Shown: positions 48,336 through 57,977, numbered from the stretch's first letter. The stretch: DNA of 64,000 nucleotides from Micromonospora pattaloongensis (GCF_900107255.1 NZ_FNPH01000006.1:124001-188000), one strand, 5' to 3'. The notes: generated by a model from the letters alone, not told the origin. Program-made: numbers and translations.

Positions 48336-50630
48336 GTGAGCGCACCCTCCACCGACACCGGCCGCCGGGGCACGTCCCCGGCGGCCGGTGCCGCGCTCTC
48401 CTGGTTGCGCGACCCCCTGAACCGGTTGATCGGCGCGGTCTGCCTGCTCGGCGCCGTCCTGGCCACCGCCGTGGTGCTGTGGTTCCCCGAACCGCACGGC
48501 GTGCTGCGGTCGCACCACATCGACGGTTGGTGGCTGCTCCCGGCGCTGATCGTCCTGACCGGCGTCGCCGAGATGACCGTGGTCAAGCTGCGGCACGGGG
48601 AGGCGGAAGAGGAGCTCAGCCTCTACGAGGCGGCGATCATCATCGACGTCCTGCTGCTGCCGGCCAGCCACGCGCTCGCCGCCGCCGCGCTGGGACTCGT
48701 GATCGCCAGCGCGCTGCGGCGGCGGCCGCTGCTGAAGTCCGTGTTCAACCTCGGCACCTACACGGCGGCGGTCTCGGTGCTGGTGGCCGTCGTGCACGTC
48801 GTCGCGGGCAGCCCCGGCAGCGTCACCTGGCGGGTGGTCGCCGGCGTGCTGCTCGGCACCTCCTTCTTCACTGTGGTCAACCTGGGCTGCCTGGCCCAGG
48901 TGTTGGCCCGGGTCAACGGCGTCCCGGCGTGGCAGATCTTCCGCTCCGAGGTGCGGCTGTCGGCGTACATGGCGATCGGCACGGTCGCGACCGGCCTCAC
49001 GACCGCCGTGATCGGGCTGAACGCACCGGTGCTGCTGCCGTTCATGGCGATGCCCGCGCTCGCCGTCACGTACGCCTACCGGGCGGCCGCGCAGGAGGCC
49101 GACGAGCGGGCCCGCTCGGCGTGCCTGCTGCGGCTCTCCCAGGCGCTGGCCGAACGCGATGACGTCGTACGCCAATTCCTGCTGCTGGTCCGCGAGGCGT
49201 TCGACGCCGACGTCGCCGTCGTGGTGCTGCACGACGCGCAGGTGGCGCTGACCGTGGACGAACGGAACCCGAAGGACGTGACCACCGGGCCGCCCCCGCA
49301 GCACCTGGCGAGCCTACGCGGGATCGAGCGCGCCGAACTGCTCTCCGAGGACCTGCCGCCGCAGCTGCGCCGGCTGCTCGTCGTGCCGATGGAGGCCGGC
49401 GACCGCCGCTTCGGCATCGTCGCGCTCGCCATCCGGCAGGGGCGGCGGGCGCGGCTCTCGACGCGCGATCTGACCGTGCTGGCGCCGCTCGTCAACGCCC
49501 TGGCGGCGGCGATGCGCGGCGCGGAGCACCTGGACCGGCTGGTCGCGGAGACGAGCAAGCTCCAGGCGATCGCGGAACAGTCCACCGAGGGCATCTTCAT
49601 GGTCGACGGTGACGGCGCGGTGCAGATGTGGAGCCGGGCGTTCGCCGAGCTGACGGAGATCAGCGCGGAGCGGGCGGCCGGCCGGCCGCTGGCAGAGCTG
49701 CTCGACGTGCCGGACCCGGTGGAGCGCGCGGCGCTGCTGCCGGTGACCGCGGACCGGCCCAAGGCGGCGGTCGAGGTCACGATCCGTCGCCCCGACGGGG
49801 AGCCGCGACGACTCCGGCTGGCGCATTCGGCGATCTTCAGCGAGGACATCCTGGTGCGGGACGTCGTGGTCGTCCGCGACCTGACCCGGGAGCACCGCAC
49901 CGATCGGCTCAAGTCGGACTTCATCGCGACCGTCTCGCACGAGCTGCGGACCCCGCTGACCCCCATCATCGGCTATCTCGACCTGCTGAAGACTCGGGGC
50001 GAGCGGATGACGCCGCAGAAGCGCACGGAGTGCCTGACCCTGATGGCGGACCGCGCGGCGCACCTGTCCCGGCTGGTGGAGGACCTCTTGATGGCCTCGC
50101 GGGTCGATGACGCGGACGAGGACCTGGCGTTGCACGTCTCGGTGGGGGCGCATGACCTGACCGCGATCGTCCGCCAGGTCGTCGACGACCTGGACAGTCC
50201 CCGCGTCACCGTCGCCCTGCCGGACCACGCCGTCCCGACACGCTGCGACGCGGAGCGGACGCTGCAGGTCGTGTCGAACCTCGTCGGCAACGCGCTGAAG
50301 TACTCGCCGGAGACGGAACCGGTGCGGGTGGCGATGCGGCTCGACGGGGAGCGGGTGCACGTCGAGGTCGCCGACCACGGGCGCGGAATCCCGGCCGATC
50401 AGTTGCAGAAGGTCTTCGAGAAGTTCCACCGGGTCGAGGACCCGATGACGATGAGCACCAGCGGCACGGGCCTGGGGCTGTTCATCGCGCGTCGGTTGGC
50501 GCAGGCGATGGGCGGCGAGATCACCGTCGATTCGACGCTGAACGTCGGTTCTGTCTTCACGCTCACCCTGCGGTGCGGTGACGCGCCGGCAATGAATGCC
50601 GAATCGGAGCTATCCGTTGTGAAACGCTAA
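48336..50630 (+). CDS. Membrane sensor histidine kinase with GAF-like and PAS domains
   Basis: 764 residues from GTG 48336, one base after the subtilase stop. Seven or eight N-terminal membrane spans (LIGAVCLLGAVLATAVVLW, WLLPALIVLTGVAEMTVV, IIIDVLLLPASHALAAAAL and others) form a MASE-like sensor. A GAF-like region and a PAS domain (AEQSTEGIFMVDGDGAVQMWSR split) follow. HisKA is FIATVSHELRTPLTPIIGY with H535; HATPase_c has LVGNALKYSPETE, ADHGRGIPAD and GTGLGLFIARRLAQAMGG. It likely phosphorylates the regulator encoded 78 bp downstream. A perfect hairpin lies within its first codons. Confidence 0.9.
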   Translation: MSAPSTDTGRRGTSPAAGAALSWLRDPLNRLIGAVCLLGAVLATAVVLWFPEPHGVLRSHHIDGWWLLPALIVLTGVAEMTVVKLRHGEAEEELSLYEAAIIIDVLLLPASHALAAAALGLVIASALRRRPLLKSVFNLGTYTAAVSVLVAVVHVVAGSPGSVTWRVVAGVLLGTSFFTVVNLGCLAQVLARVNGVPAWQIFRSEVRLSAYMAIGTVATGLTTAVIGLNAPVLLPFMAMPALAVTYAYRAAAQEADERARSACLLRLSQALAERDDVVRQFLLLVREAFDADVAVVVLHDAQVALTVDERNPKDVTTGPPPQHLASLRGIERAELLSEDLPPQLRRLLVVPMEAGDRRFGIVALAIRQGRRARLSTRDLTVLAPLVNALAAAMRGAEHLDRLVAETSKLQAIAEQSTEGIFMVDGDGAVQMWSRAFAELTEISAERAAGRPLAELLDVPDPVERAALLPVTADRPKAAVEVTIRRPDGEPRRLRLAHSAIFSEDILVRDVVVVRDLTREHRTDRLKSDFIATVSHELRTPLTPIIGYLDLLKTRGERMTPQKRTECLTLMADRAAHLSRLVEDLLMASRVDDADEDLALHVSVGAHDLTAIVRQVVDDLDSPRVTVALPDHAVPTRCDAERTLQVVSNLVGNALKYSPETEPVRVAMRLDGERVHVEVADHGRGIPADQLQKVFEKFHRVEDPMTMSTSGTGLGLFIARRLAQAMGGEITVDSTLNVGSVFTLTLRCGDAPAMNAESELSVVKR
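48356..48390. terminator. Perfect 15-bp hairpin inside the start of the kinase gene
   Basis: Arms 48356-48370 (CACCGGCCGCCGGGG) and 48376-48390 with a five-base loop, 22 bp after the subtilase stop. It has the form of the window's terminators but lies in codons 7-18 of the kinase gene, so it may lower transcription or translation of the kinase relative to the protease. Confidence 0.55.
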
Positions 50631-50708
50631 GAGTGGCATGTTTTCTGCCTATATAAGCGACAATTCCGCAGGTTACGACTGCGCGCCTTGAGCGAGAAGG
50701 AAACGTCA

Positions 50709-51845
50709 ATGACGGTCCGCCCCCGAATCCTCTGCGTGGACGATGAGCCGTTCGTCCTCGACGGACTGCAGCGGTATCTGCGTGTGAGCTACGACGTGGT
50801 CACGACGACGCAGCCGCACGAGGCGCTCGAACTCCTCGCGGACCAGGAGAAGAATCCCATCGCGGCCGTGCTCTCCGACATGCGGATGCCGGAGATGACC
50901 GGCGTGGCGATGCTGGAGCGCGCCGAGCAACTGGCACCGGACACCACGCGGTTGCTGTTGACCGGGGACGCCGACCTGCACAGCGCGATCGCGGCGATCA
51001 ACCAGGGCCACGTCTTCCGGTTCCTGCTCAAGCCGTGCCCGCCCGAGGTCCTCAAGGCCACGATCGCCGCCGCCGCCGAGCAGCACCGACTCGTCCGCGC
51101 GGAGCGGGAGCTGCTGGAGGCGACGCTGAAGGGCGCGGTCGAGGCGCTCATGGAGACGCTGAGCATGGCGCAGCCGGAGTTGTTCAGCCGCGCAGCCCGG
51201 CTGCGTCGGCTGGTGGAGGCGCTCTGCGCCAAGCTCCAGGTCCCGGACGCGTGGCAGGTCGAGGTGGCCGCGCAGATGGGGGAGATCGCGGCTATCACGC
51301 TGCCTCCCTCGGCGATCGCCGCGCTCGAAGGTGGCAACCCCAACAGCGAGGCGGAGGCGGAGATGCTCGCGCGGCTGCCCGCCCTCGCCGACGGGGTGCT
51401 CGCGCGCATCCCGCGCCTGGAGGCGGTCCGGGAGATCGTCCGCCATCAGCTGCCCACCGACCGCAGCCCGGTCCGGCCGATGGCCGACGCCGCGCCGTCG
51501 GGCGCGCGACTCCTGCAGGCCGTGCGCGAATACGACGCGCTGGTGTGGCGCGGCATGCCGCCGGACCTGGCGGTGGCGACGCTGTCGTTCCGCAAGACCC
51601 ACGACATGGAGACGCTGCGCGCGCTGGCCGAGGTCGGCGGGCTGCGGCTGCCCAACCAGGCGGTCCGGGAGATCGACGTCGACGACCTGGCCGTCGGCGA
51701 CGAGCTTGCCGACGACCTCTACAGCGCCAAGAGCGTGCTGCTGGTCTCCCGCGGCCAGGTGATCACCGAACGACTGCTGATCCGCGTGCAGAACTACGCG
51801 ATGACCACCGGCCTGCAGGGGCGCATTCTCGTCGTCGACCTGTAG
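50709..51845 (+). CDS. Response regulator with degenerate HD-type output domain
   Basis: 378 residues from ATG 50709, with AGAAGG eight bases upstream. Receiver: ILCVDDEPFVLDGLQRYLRV, AVLSDMRMPEMTG, RLLLTGDADLHSA, FRFLLKPCPPEV. The output domain follows RpfG-like proteins (MAQPELFSRAARLRRLVEAL, DAWQVEVAAQMGEIAAITLP), but the metal-binding HDxGK is replaced by MGEIAA, so phosphodiesterase activity is unlikely. It follows its likely kinase gene. The gap contains TATATAAG, a possible extra promoter. Confidence 0.85.
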   Translation: MTVRPRILCVDDEPFVLDGLQRYLRVSYDVVTTTQPHEALELLADQEKNPIAAVLSDMRMPEMTGVAMLERAEQLAPDTTRLLLTGDADLHSAIAAINQGHVFRFLLKPCPPEVLKATIAAAAEQHRLVRAERELLEATLKGAVEALMETLSMAQPELFSRAARLRRLVEALCAKLQVPDAWQVEVAAQMGEIAAITLPPSAIAALEGGNPNSEAEAEMLARLPALADGVLARIPRLEAVREIVRHQLPTDRSPVRPMADAAPSGARLLQAVREYDALVWRGMPPDLAVATLSFRKTHDMETLRALAEVGGLRLPNQAVREIDVDDLAVGDELADDLYSAKSVLLVSRGQVITERLLIRVQNYAMTTGLQGRILVVDL

Positions 51846-52039
51846 CTCGTGCCAACACTGACCCGGCCGTGCGCTGACAGCGTCGTCGCAGACGCTCGCG
51901 GTGGCCGGCGGCGCGGCGGCGGGCGGTGCAGGGCGGAGGAAACTGCCGTTACTCGGGCGAAAGTCGCGTTAGCCGGATGGGGCGGCGGGTACCCGACCGG
52001 GCGCCGGGTGGCCCGGGTACGAGCAGGCGGGGGGCGGCC

Positions 52040-53356
52040 GTGGGGGGCTATGGCTTGCAGGTGGCGCTGGTGCTGGTGCTGGTGCTGCTGAACGCGGTGT
52101 TCGCGGGCAGCGAGATGGCGCTGGTGTCGCTGCGGGAGGGGCAGCTGCAGCGGCTGGAGCGCGAGTCGCGGGGCGGCCGCGTGCTCGCCCGGCTGGCGCG
52201 GGACCCGAACCGCTTCCTGGCGACCATCCAGATCGGCATCACGTTGGCCGGGTTCCTGGCCTCCGCGGCGGCCGCGGTCTCGCTCGCCGCGCCGTTGGTG
52301 AAGCCGCTGGGCTTTCTCGGCGGGGCGGCGGAGCCGGTGTCGATCGTTCTCGTGACGATCATCCTGACCTTCGTCACCCTCGTGTTCGGGGAGCTCGCCC
52401 CGAAGCGGATCGCGATGCAGCGCCCCGAGGGCTGGGCGTTGCTGGTGGGGCGACCGTTGGATGCCCTGTCGTCGTTCTCCCGGCCGGCGGTGTGGCTGCT
52501 CAGTGCCGCGACCGACGTCGTCGTACGGCTGACCGGCAGTGACCCGGAGGCGCGCCGCGAGGAGGTGACCACCGAGGAGCTGCGGGACATGGTCGCCGCG
52601 CAGCGGAGCCTCACCCCGGAGCATCGCACGATCATCAGCGGTGCCTTCGAGGTGGCCGACCGGATCCTGCGGGAGATCCTGGTGCCCCGCCGCGACGTCT
52701 TCTCGTTGCCGGCGACGATGCCCGTCGGTGAGGCGCTGCGCGGCCTCGGCGAGTCCGGCAAGACGCGGGCGCCGGTGGTCGGTCCCGGCGGGCTCGACGA
52801 CGTGGTGGGGCTGGTGCACATGCGCGACCTGCTGGACGGCGCCGGCGTGGTGGCCGACCGGGCCAGCCCCGCGCTGTTCCTGCCCGAGACGCTCAGCGTG
52901 ACCGATGCGATGCGCGAGATGCGCCAGCAACGACAGCCGTTCGCGCTGATCGTGGACGAGCGCGGCGCGATCGACGGCATCGTCACGATCGAGGACCTGG
53001 TGGAGGAGGTCGTCGGCGAGATCTACGACGAGACCGACCGGGACGTCCAGGCGGCGATCCGCGAACCGGACGGCGCCGTGGTGCTGCCCGGCGTCTTCCC
53101 GATTCACGACCTGCCGGACGTCGGCGTCTCGATCCGCGACATCGAGGACGGCGACTACACGACCATCGCCGGACTCGTCCTGGCCCGGCTGGGGCACATC
53201 CCGCGGGCGCCGGGCGAGATGGTCGAGCTGCCCGGCTTCACGGCCCGGGTCGTCGAGGTCACCGGTCGGGCGATCACCAAGGTCCGCGTCCAGCCGCGTC
53301 CGCTGGAGAGGCCCGACGACGACGTGGCGAACGTCCGCAAGCGCGAAGATGACTGA
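52040..53356 (+). CDS. CNNM/CorC-type membrane protein with CBS domains
   Basis: 438 residues from GTG 52040. Three or four spans form the DUF21/CNNM core (VALVLVLVLLNAVFAGSEMAL, LATIQIGITLAGFLASAAAA, VTIILTFVTLVFGELAPKRIA). A CBS pair (VPRRDVFSLPATMPVGEALRG, VVGLVHMRDLLDGA, FALIVDERGAIDGIVTIEDL) and a C-terminal CorC_HlyC domain (DYTTIAGLVLARLGHIP) follow. Family members take part in magnesium or cobalt transport or resistance. The start region before 52040 is Arg-rich and probably untranslated. Confidence 0.9.
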   Translation: MGGYGLQVALVLVLVLLNAVFAGSEMALVSLREGQLQRLERESRGGRVLARLARDPNRFLATIQIGITLAGFLASAAAAVSLAAPLVKPLGFLGGAAEPVSIVLVTIILTFVTLVFGELAPKRIAMQRPEGWALLVGRPLDALSSFSRPAVWLLSAATDVVVRLTGSDPEARREEVTTEELRDMVAAQRSLTPEHRTIISGAFEVADRILREILVPRRDVFSLPATMPVGEALRGLGESGKTRAPVVGPGGLDDVVGLVHMRDLLDGAGVVADRASPALFLPETLSVTDAMREMRQQRQPFALIVDERGAIDGIVTIEDLVEEVVGEIYDETDRDVQAAIREPDGAVVLPGVFPIHDLPDVGVSIRDIEDGDYTTIAGLVLARLGHIPRAPGEMVELPGFTARVVEVTGRAITKVRVQPRPLERPDDDVANVRKREDD

Positions 53357-53475
53357 TCACGCGATTTCCGGGACGGCCGTCACCAGTGCTGGGACAGTGT
53401 GAACGAGGCGACACGCGAATCGTGCGTCGCCGCTCCCGACGCTGCCCGTGGGCCAGAAGTGGCGGTGAATGCGGC

Positions 53476-55545
53476 GTGATCCAGCCGAACAGTCCCGACC
53501 CGATCCACTCGTGGGAGCCCGGCTACACCCCGGCGTTCGTCTCCAACGGGGTGGTCGGGCTACGGGTGTGCCCCATACCCCTGCTGTCCGGCGTGACCAC
53601 CGTCAACGGCTTCGTCGGCATGGATCGGGAGACCGGGGTGGAGGGCTTCGCGCAGACGCCCTATCCGCTCGCCGGTGACCTGCGCATCAACGGCGTGTCG
53701 CTGTCCCAGTCGCCGGAACGGGCGACGCTGCGCGAGCAGCGGTACGACTTCTCCTGCGGCGAGCTGCACACGCGCTTCCACTTCGACGGCGACGGAGCGG
53801 GCGCCGAGGTCAACAGTGTGATGTTCTGCAGCCGGACCCGTCCGCCCGTTGTCGTGCACAGGCTGCAGTTCCACGTCGATCAGGACTGCCAGTTGGAGAT
53901 CGCCGCCGGCCTCGACCCACAGGGTGTGCTCGGCCGCTGGCTCGAGCCGCCGCGCTGTCCGCCGGACCACGTCCGCAACATCGACTGCGTGACGCAGTGG
54001 GGCAGCCACGGCGACATGGGCTCGCTCGGGCTCGCCTACGGCACGGACTTCCGGGGCACCGATCAGGCGGTCCGCCGGTTCAGCGAGCAGACCGGCGGCC
54101 AGACGTTCACCACGTATGCGGTGCGGGCCGAGGCGGGGCGCCGGTACGAGCTGCGGCAGTTCACCAGCCTTGTTCCGGACGCATGGCACGAACGTCCCCT
54201 GCACGAGGCGGCCCGGCTGCTCACCGCCGCGGTGTCGGCCGGCGGCGACGATCTGCGGGCCGACAACCGCAGGGCCTGGGAGGAGCTGTGGTGTGGGCGG
54301 CCGACCCTCGTGGGTGCGCCCCCGCAGTGGCAGGGGATAATCGACGCGGCCTTCTTCTATCTGCACAGCTCCGCGAACCGCTCCGCGCCGGCGAGCACGC
54401 ACCTGTTCGGGCTCTCCTCCTGGCCCGACTACCACTACTACCGTGGCCACGTGATGTGGGACGTCCCGGCGTTCGCCGTCCCGCCGCTGCTGCTGAGCTC
54501 CCCCGAGAGCGCCCGTAGCCTGATCACCTACCGCTACGCCAAGCTCTGCGGCGCCTTCGCCAACGCCGCCGCCCGCGGGTACACCGGTGCCCAGTTCCCG
54601 TGGGAGAGCAGTCCCAGCAAGGGGGAGGAGGCGGCACCGGTGGAGGTGCCGCACTCGTACACCGAAGAGCACGTCAGCATGGACGTCGCGCTGGAGTTCG
54701 CGAACTACGTGCACGCCACCGGCGACCGCGGGTTCGCGGCGGACTTCGCCTGGCCGGTGATGTCGTCGGTGGCGCGCTGGCTGGACAGCCGGGTGGAGCA
54801 CACCGCGCGCGGCTACGAACTTCGTGGGGTGAACGGCATCGCGGAGACCGAGACGACCGTCGACAACAACGCGTTCGTCAACTGCTCCGCGGTGCTCGCG
54901 CTGCGCGAGACGGTGGCGCTCGGACGGTCCCTGGGGCAGACGGTCGACGAGCACTGGGAGAGCATCGCCGACCACCTGGTCCTCCCGATCGATCCGGAGA
55001 CCAGAGTCATCCGGAACCACGACCGTCACGATCCGTGCGAGGACAAGGGGGAGACACCGGAGGGGGCGGCGGTGCTCTTCCCGCTCGGCTATCCGGTCGA
55101 CGCCGAGACGGAACGGGCGACGCTGGAGTTCCACCTGCGCTCGGCCGACCGGTACGTGGGTGCGCCGATGCTCTCGCCGATGCTCGGCGTCTACGCGGCG
55201 TGGCTCGGCGACCGCGGCCGCGCTTACGAGCTGTTCGAGCGCGGTTACGCGTCGTTCGTGGTTCCGCCGTTCGCCATGGCGACCGAGTTCAGCCCGGCGC
55301 GGTATCCCGACAAGCCCCGGGCGGTGCCCTTCACCGCCAACCTGGGCGGCATGCTGGCCGCCTGCTACTACGGGCTTTGCGGCATGAGGTTGAACGACGG
55401 CGACCCGGCCACCTGGTGTGAACGGTCGATCATGATGCCGTGCGTCGGCGAGTCGATCCACGTGGAGCGGATGTGGGTGCGGGGCCGGCCCGCGGCGCTG
55501 ACGGCCGAGGACGGGGCCGAGCGCGCGCGCATCACGTTCCTGTAG
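53476..55545 (+). CDS. Glycoside hydrolase family 65 protein
   Basis: 689 residues from GTG 53476; an earlier ATG at 53386 would add an Arg/Cys-rich leader. N-terminal beta-sandwich: YTPAFVSNGVVGLRVCP, TVNGFVGMD. The (alpha/alpha)6 barrel carries the GH65 landmarks YHYYRGHVMWDVPAFAVPP and GYTGAQFPWESSPSKGEE, then EEHVSMDVALEFANYVHATG. GH65 enzymes are phosphorylases or hydrolases of alpha-linked disaccharides (trehalose, maltose, kojibiose) or of glucosyl-galactosyl-hydroxylysine; no signal peptide, so cytoplasmic. The exact activity cannot be read. It ends at a terminator hairpin shared with the next gene. Confidence 0.85.
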   Translation: MIQPNSPDPIHSWEPGYTPAFVSNGVVGLRVCPIPLLSGVTTVNGFVGMDRETGVEGFAQTPYPLAGDLRINGVSLSQSPERATLREQRYDFSCGELHTRFHFDGDGAGAEVNSVMFCSRTRPPVVVHRLQFHVDQDCQLEIAAGLDPQGVLGRWLEPPRCPPDHVRNIDCVTQWGSHGDMGSLGLAYGTDFRGTDQAVRRFSEQTGGQTFTTYAVRAEAGRRYELRQFTSLVPDAWHERPLHEAARLLTAAVSAGGDDLRADNRRAWEELWCGRPTLVGAPPQWQGIIDAAFFYLHSSANRSAPASTHLFGLSSWPDYHYYRGHVMWDVPAFAVPPLLLSSPESARSLITYRYAKLCGAFANAAARGYTGAQFPWESSPSKGEEAAPVEVPHSYTEEHVSMDVALEFANYVHATGDRGFAADFAWPVMSSVARWLDSRVEHTARGYELRGVNGIAETETTVDNNAFVNCSAVLALRETVALGRSLGQTVDEHWESIADHLVLPIDPETRVIRNHDRHDPCEDKGETPEGAAVLFPLGYPVDAETERATLEFHLRSADRYVGAPMLSPMLGVYAAWLGDRGRAYELFERGYASFVVPPFAMATEFSPARYPDKPRAVPFTANLGGMLAACYYGLCGMRLNDGDPATWCERSIMMPCVGESIHVERMWVRGRPAALTAEDGAERARITFL

Positions 55546-55546
55546 C

Positions 55547-55577
55547 GGTGTGCCCACGGCCGGGCCGTGGGCACACC
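55547..55577. terminator. Bidirectional terminator between GH65 and exoprotein genes
   Basis: GGTGTGCCCACGG (from 55547) pairs with its complement ending at 55577 around a short GC loop, between two convergent genes whose stops lie one base and 11 bases away. Confidence 0.85.
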
Positions 55578-55588
55578 ACGCATGGCGG

Positions 55589-57862
55589 CTACGGGTAGTT
55601 CGTCAGGTACGACACCAGGTTCGAGGAGTTCGAGGTGCCGCCGGCGTTGTTGATGATCCGGGCGATCGTGCCGGCGCCGCCGAGCGAGACCGTCACCATG
55701 TTCGTGAACCGCACGTTCGGATTCTGCGGCACCTCGAAGGCGCGGTCCGCGGCGATGCCGGCGTCGGTGGTGAAGACGCAGTAGCTGCCCAGCCCCCACG
55801 CCTGGTGGCTGGTGACGTGGTCGGCCACCTTGTACGCGGCCCACCCGCGGCTGGACCCGTTCATCCACGCCGCCTGGTTCGGCGGGTCGTACGGCATCTC
55901 GTTCTGGTAGAAGTACGTCCGCCCGCCGTTGCCGTTCCAGATCGTCTGGTACTTCTGGTAGTGCTCGACGAAGAGGCCGTACATGGTGACGTCGTCGCCG
56001 TTGACGATCAGACCGGTGTCGGCGGTGTTCACGTTCCAGCCGACGCCGGTGCCGTGGTCGGCGCGCCACAGCCACATGTGGTCGCCGATCACGTGGTCGC
56101 TGTTGACCACGAGGGTGGTGGCCGCCCGGCCCACGCCGGGCCCGCCGATCCGGAAGAACACGTCGTGCAGCGAGATCGGGTTGGCGGCGTTGTTCGCGGC
56201 GGCGCCGGGCGGGCCGATCTCCATCAGCGTCGGCGAGGAGACGGGGCCGGCGTCGATCAGGATGCCGGCGACCTTCGCCCCCGGCACGTCGGCGACGCTC
56301 ACCGCGGTGATGCCGTTCTGCGGGACCAGCGTGGCCAGGCCGAGCCCGAGCACGACGGTGTCGGGTCGGGTGATCCGCAGCGTCTGATCGAGGTTGTACA
56401 CGCCCGGCGAGATGATCAGGTGCTTGCCCTGGGCGAGGGCGGCGTTCATGGTGGCGGCGGTGGTGCCTGGCCGGGCGATGAAGAACTGGTCGAGCGAGAT
56501 CGACGTGCCCGCCGGGGTCTTGCCGTACCAGCTGGTGCCGCGGCTGTTGGTGCGCAACGCCGGGACGAAGACGCGGTAGACGCCGCCGCTGTCGACGTAC
56601 AGGAACGGCTTCTCCCGTACGACGGGCGTGGTGTCGAGAACGGTGTGTGAGGGGTTCGGGAAGTGCGGCGCGGGGGCCCCGGTGACGCCCTGGAAGACCA
56701 TGTTCCACACCGAGCCGGTCCATCCGTTGCCGAACTCGCTGTTGCGTGAGTACCACTGCTGCTGGGACCCCGAGACCACCAGGCCGTCGATGCGGGTGTC
56801 CGCCATCAGGCCGCCGCTGGACCAGCCGTCGCCGCCGTTCCAGAGCTGGATCTGGTTCTGACCGCCGCGCAGGTGCATGCGCCGGTACGGCGCGGCCTGC
56901 GAGACCGCCCACCGTTCGACGCTCACCCCGGCCGGCAGCGTCACCGACAGGTTCTCCGCGGACCGCCAGAAGTTCTGGGTGGCGTTGCCGCCCATCCAGA
57001 ACGCCTCGGCCCGGACGTGCCCGTTGAGGTTGACGTCGTCGGGGGAGAGGCCGAGGCCGGCGACCTGGGTGAAGAAGCCGAGGTTGACGTCGGCGGTGTA
57101 GGTGCCGGGCTTGAACAGCACGGCGTAGCGGTTGGGGCCGAACTGGTTGGTCTCCTGCTGGGTGAAGATGCTGTTGAGGTGACTCTGGATCTGTGACGTC
57201 GGGGTGGACGGGTCGAAGATCCGGGTGTTCGGGCCGAAGTTCGGGTTGCGCGGGTCGGTGGGCTCCACCGGGGGGCCGCCGGTGCCGCCCGACTCGCCGT
57301 AGACCTGGAACTCCCAGAGCGAGTAGCCGTAGCCGGTAGCGCGTTGCGTGCCGTACATCCGCACGTACCGGCCCGCACCGGCCACCGTCAGGCTCTGCTC
57401 GCCGCCGGTTCCGGTGGTGATGGAGTAGATCGAGGTCCAGGCGCTGCCGTCGTCGGAGGTCTGGATCTGGAACGCGCGCCCGTACGCGGTCTCCCAGCGC
57501 AGGGTGACCTGGCTGATCGTGGCGCGGGCGCCCAGGTCGACCTGGAGCCACTGCGGGTCGCTGAAGGCGCTGGACCAGCGGGTGCCAGTGTTGCCGTCGA
57601 CCGCCGCCGAGGCGGGCGTGCCGCCGTTCTCGGTCGAGGAGGCGAGGGCCGGCCGGCCCTGGGAGAGCAGCACCGGCGCGGCCTGCGCGGCCGGCGCGGC
57701 GCCGACCGGGAGCATGCCGGCCGGGAGCACGGCGCCGGCCGGGAGCGTGGCGCCGACCGGGAGCACGGCGGCGGCCAGCGCCACGGCGAGTCCGCGCGCC
57801 GCGCGCCGCAGCCGCGGGCCGCGGGCGCGCGGCGGCGGTGGCGAAATGAGCTGAGGTTTCAT
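55589..57862 (-). CDS. Secreted discoidin-domain (F5/8 type C) beta-helix protein
   Basis: 757 residues from ATG 57862. A long signal region contains a repeated L-P-(A/V)-G-A motif from an 18-bp DNA repeat (about 57701-57770). Residues 65-195 are a discoidin/CBM32-like domain (ALASSTENGGTPASAAVDGN, RWSSAFSDPQWLQVDLGA, RYVRMYGTQRATGYGYSLWE). The rest is a right-handed beta-helix-like domain (YAVLFKPGTYTADVNLGFFT, HLIISPGVYNLDQTLRITRP, SDHVIGDHMWLWRADHG, NGDDVTMYGLFVEHYQ). Related proteins are often named adenylyl cyclase or coagulation factor 5/8 without evidence; a carbohydrate-active role is more likely. Preceded by a LacI-type operator. Confidence 0.82.
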   Translation of the reverse strand: MKPQLISPPPPRARGPRLRRAARGLAVALAAAVLPVGATLPAGAVLPAGMLPVGAAPAAQAAPVLLSQGRPALASSTENGGTPASAAVDGNTGTRWSSAFSDPQWLQVDLGARATISQVTLRWETAYGRAFQIQTSDDGSAWTSIYSITTGTGGEQSLTVAGAGRYVRMYGTQRATGYGYSLWEFQVYGESGGTGGPPVEPTDPRNPNFGPNTRIFDPSTPTSQIQSHLNSIFTQQETNQFGPNRYAVLFKPGTYTADVNLGFFTQVAGLGLSPDDVNLNGHVRAEAFWMGGNATQNFWRSAENLSVTLPAGVSVERWAVSQAAPYRRMHLRGGQNQIQLWNGGDGWSSGGLMADTRIDGLVVSGSQQQWYSRNSEFGNGWTGSVWNMVFQGVTGAPAPHFPNPSHTVLDTTPVVREKPFLYVDSGGVYRVFVPALRTNSRGTSWYGKTPAGTSISLDQFFIARPGTTAATMNAALAQGKHLIISPGVYNLDQTLRITRPDTVVLGLGLATLVPQNGITAVSVADVPGAKVAGILIDAGPVSSPTLMEIGPPGAAANNAANPISLHDVFFRIGGPGVGRAATTLVVNSDHVIGDHMWLWRADHGTGVGWNVNTADTGLIVNGDDVTMYGLFVEHYQKYQTIWNGNGGRTYFYQNEMPYDPPNQAAWMNGSSRGWAAYKVADHVTSHQAWGLGSYCVFTTDAGIAADRAFEVPQNPNVRFTNMVTVSLGGAGTIARIINNAGGTSNSSNLVSYLTNYP

Positions 57863-57963
57863 GATGACGCCTGTCGCTAGGAGAACTTCGGACGCCGGGT
57901 GACGGGGGCGCGACGCGGTGTCGCTCGGGGGTGGCGTCGTCCGGCCGGGGCGACGCCAGAGGC

Positions 57964-57977
57964 TGAGAGCGCTCTCA
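57964..57977. promoter_or_regulatory. LacI-type operator before the discoidin exoprotein gene
   Basis: TGAGAGCGCTCTCA is a perfect 14-bp palindrome, sharing GAGAGCGCTCTC with the site at 6781-6792. Upstream on the minus strand TTGACG (58016-58011), a 16-bp spacer and TAACAC (57994-57989) form a promoter, so the operator again lies just past the -10. GACGTAT/ATACGTC (58023-58029, 58049-58055) is a second, separate inverted repeat. Confidence 0.75.
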
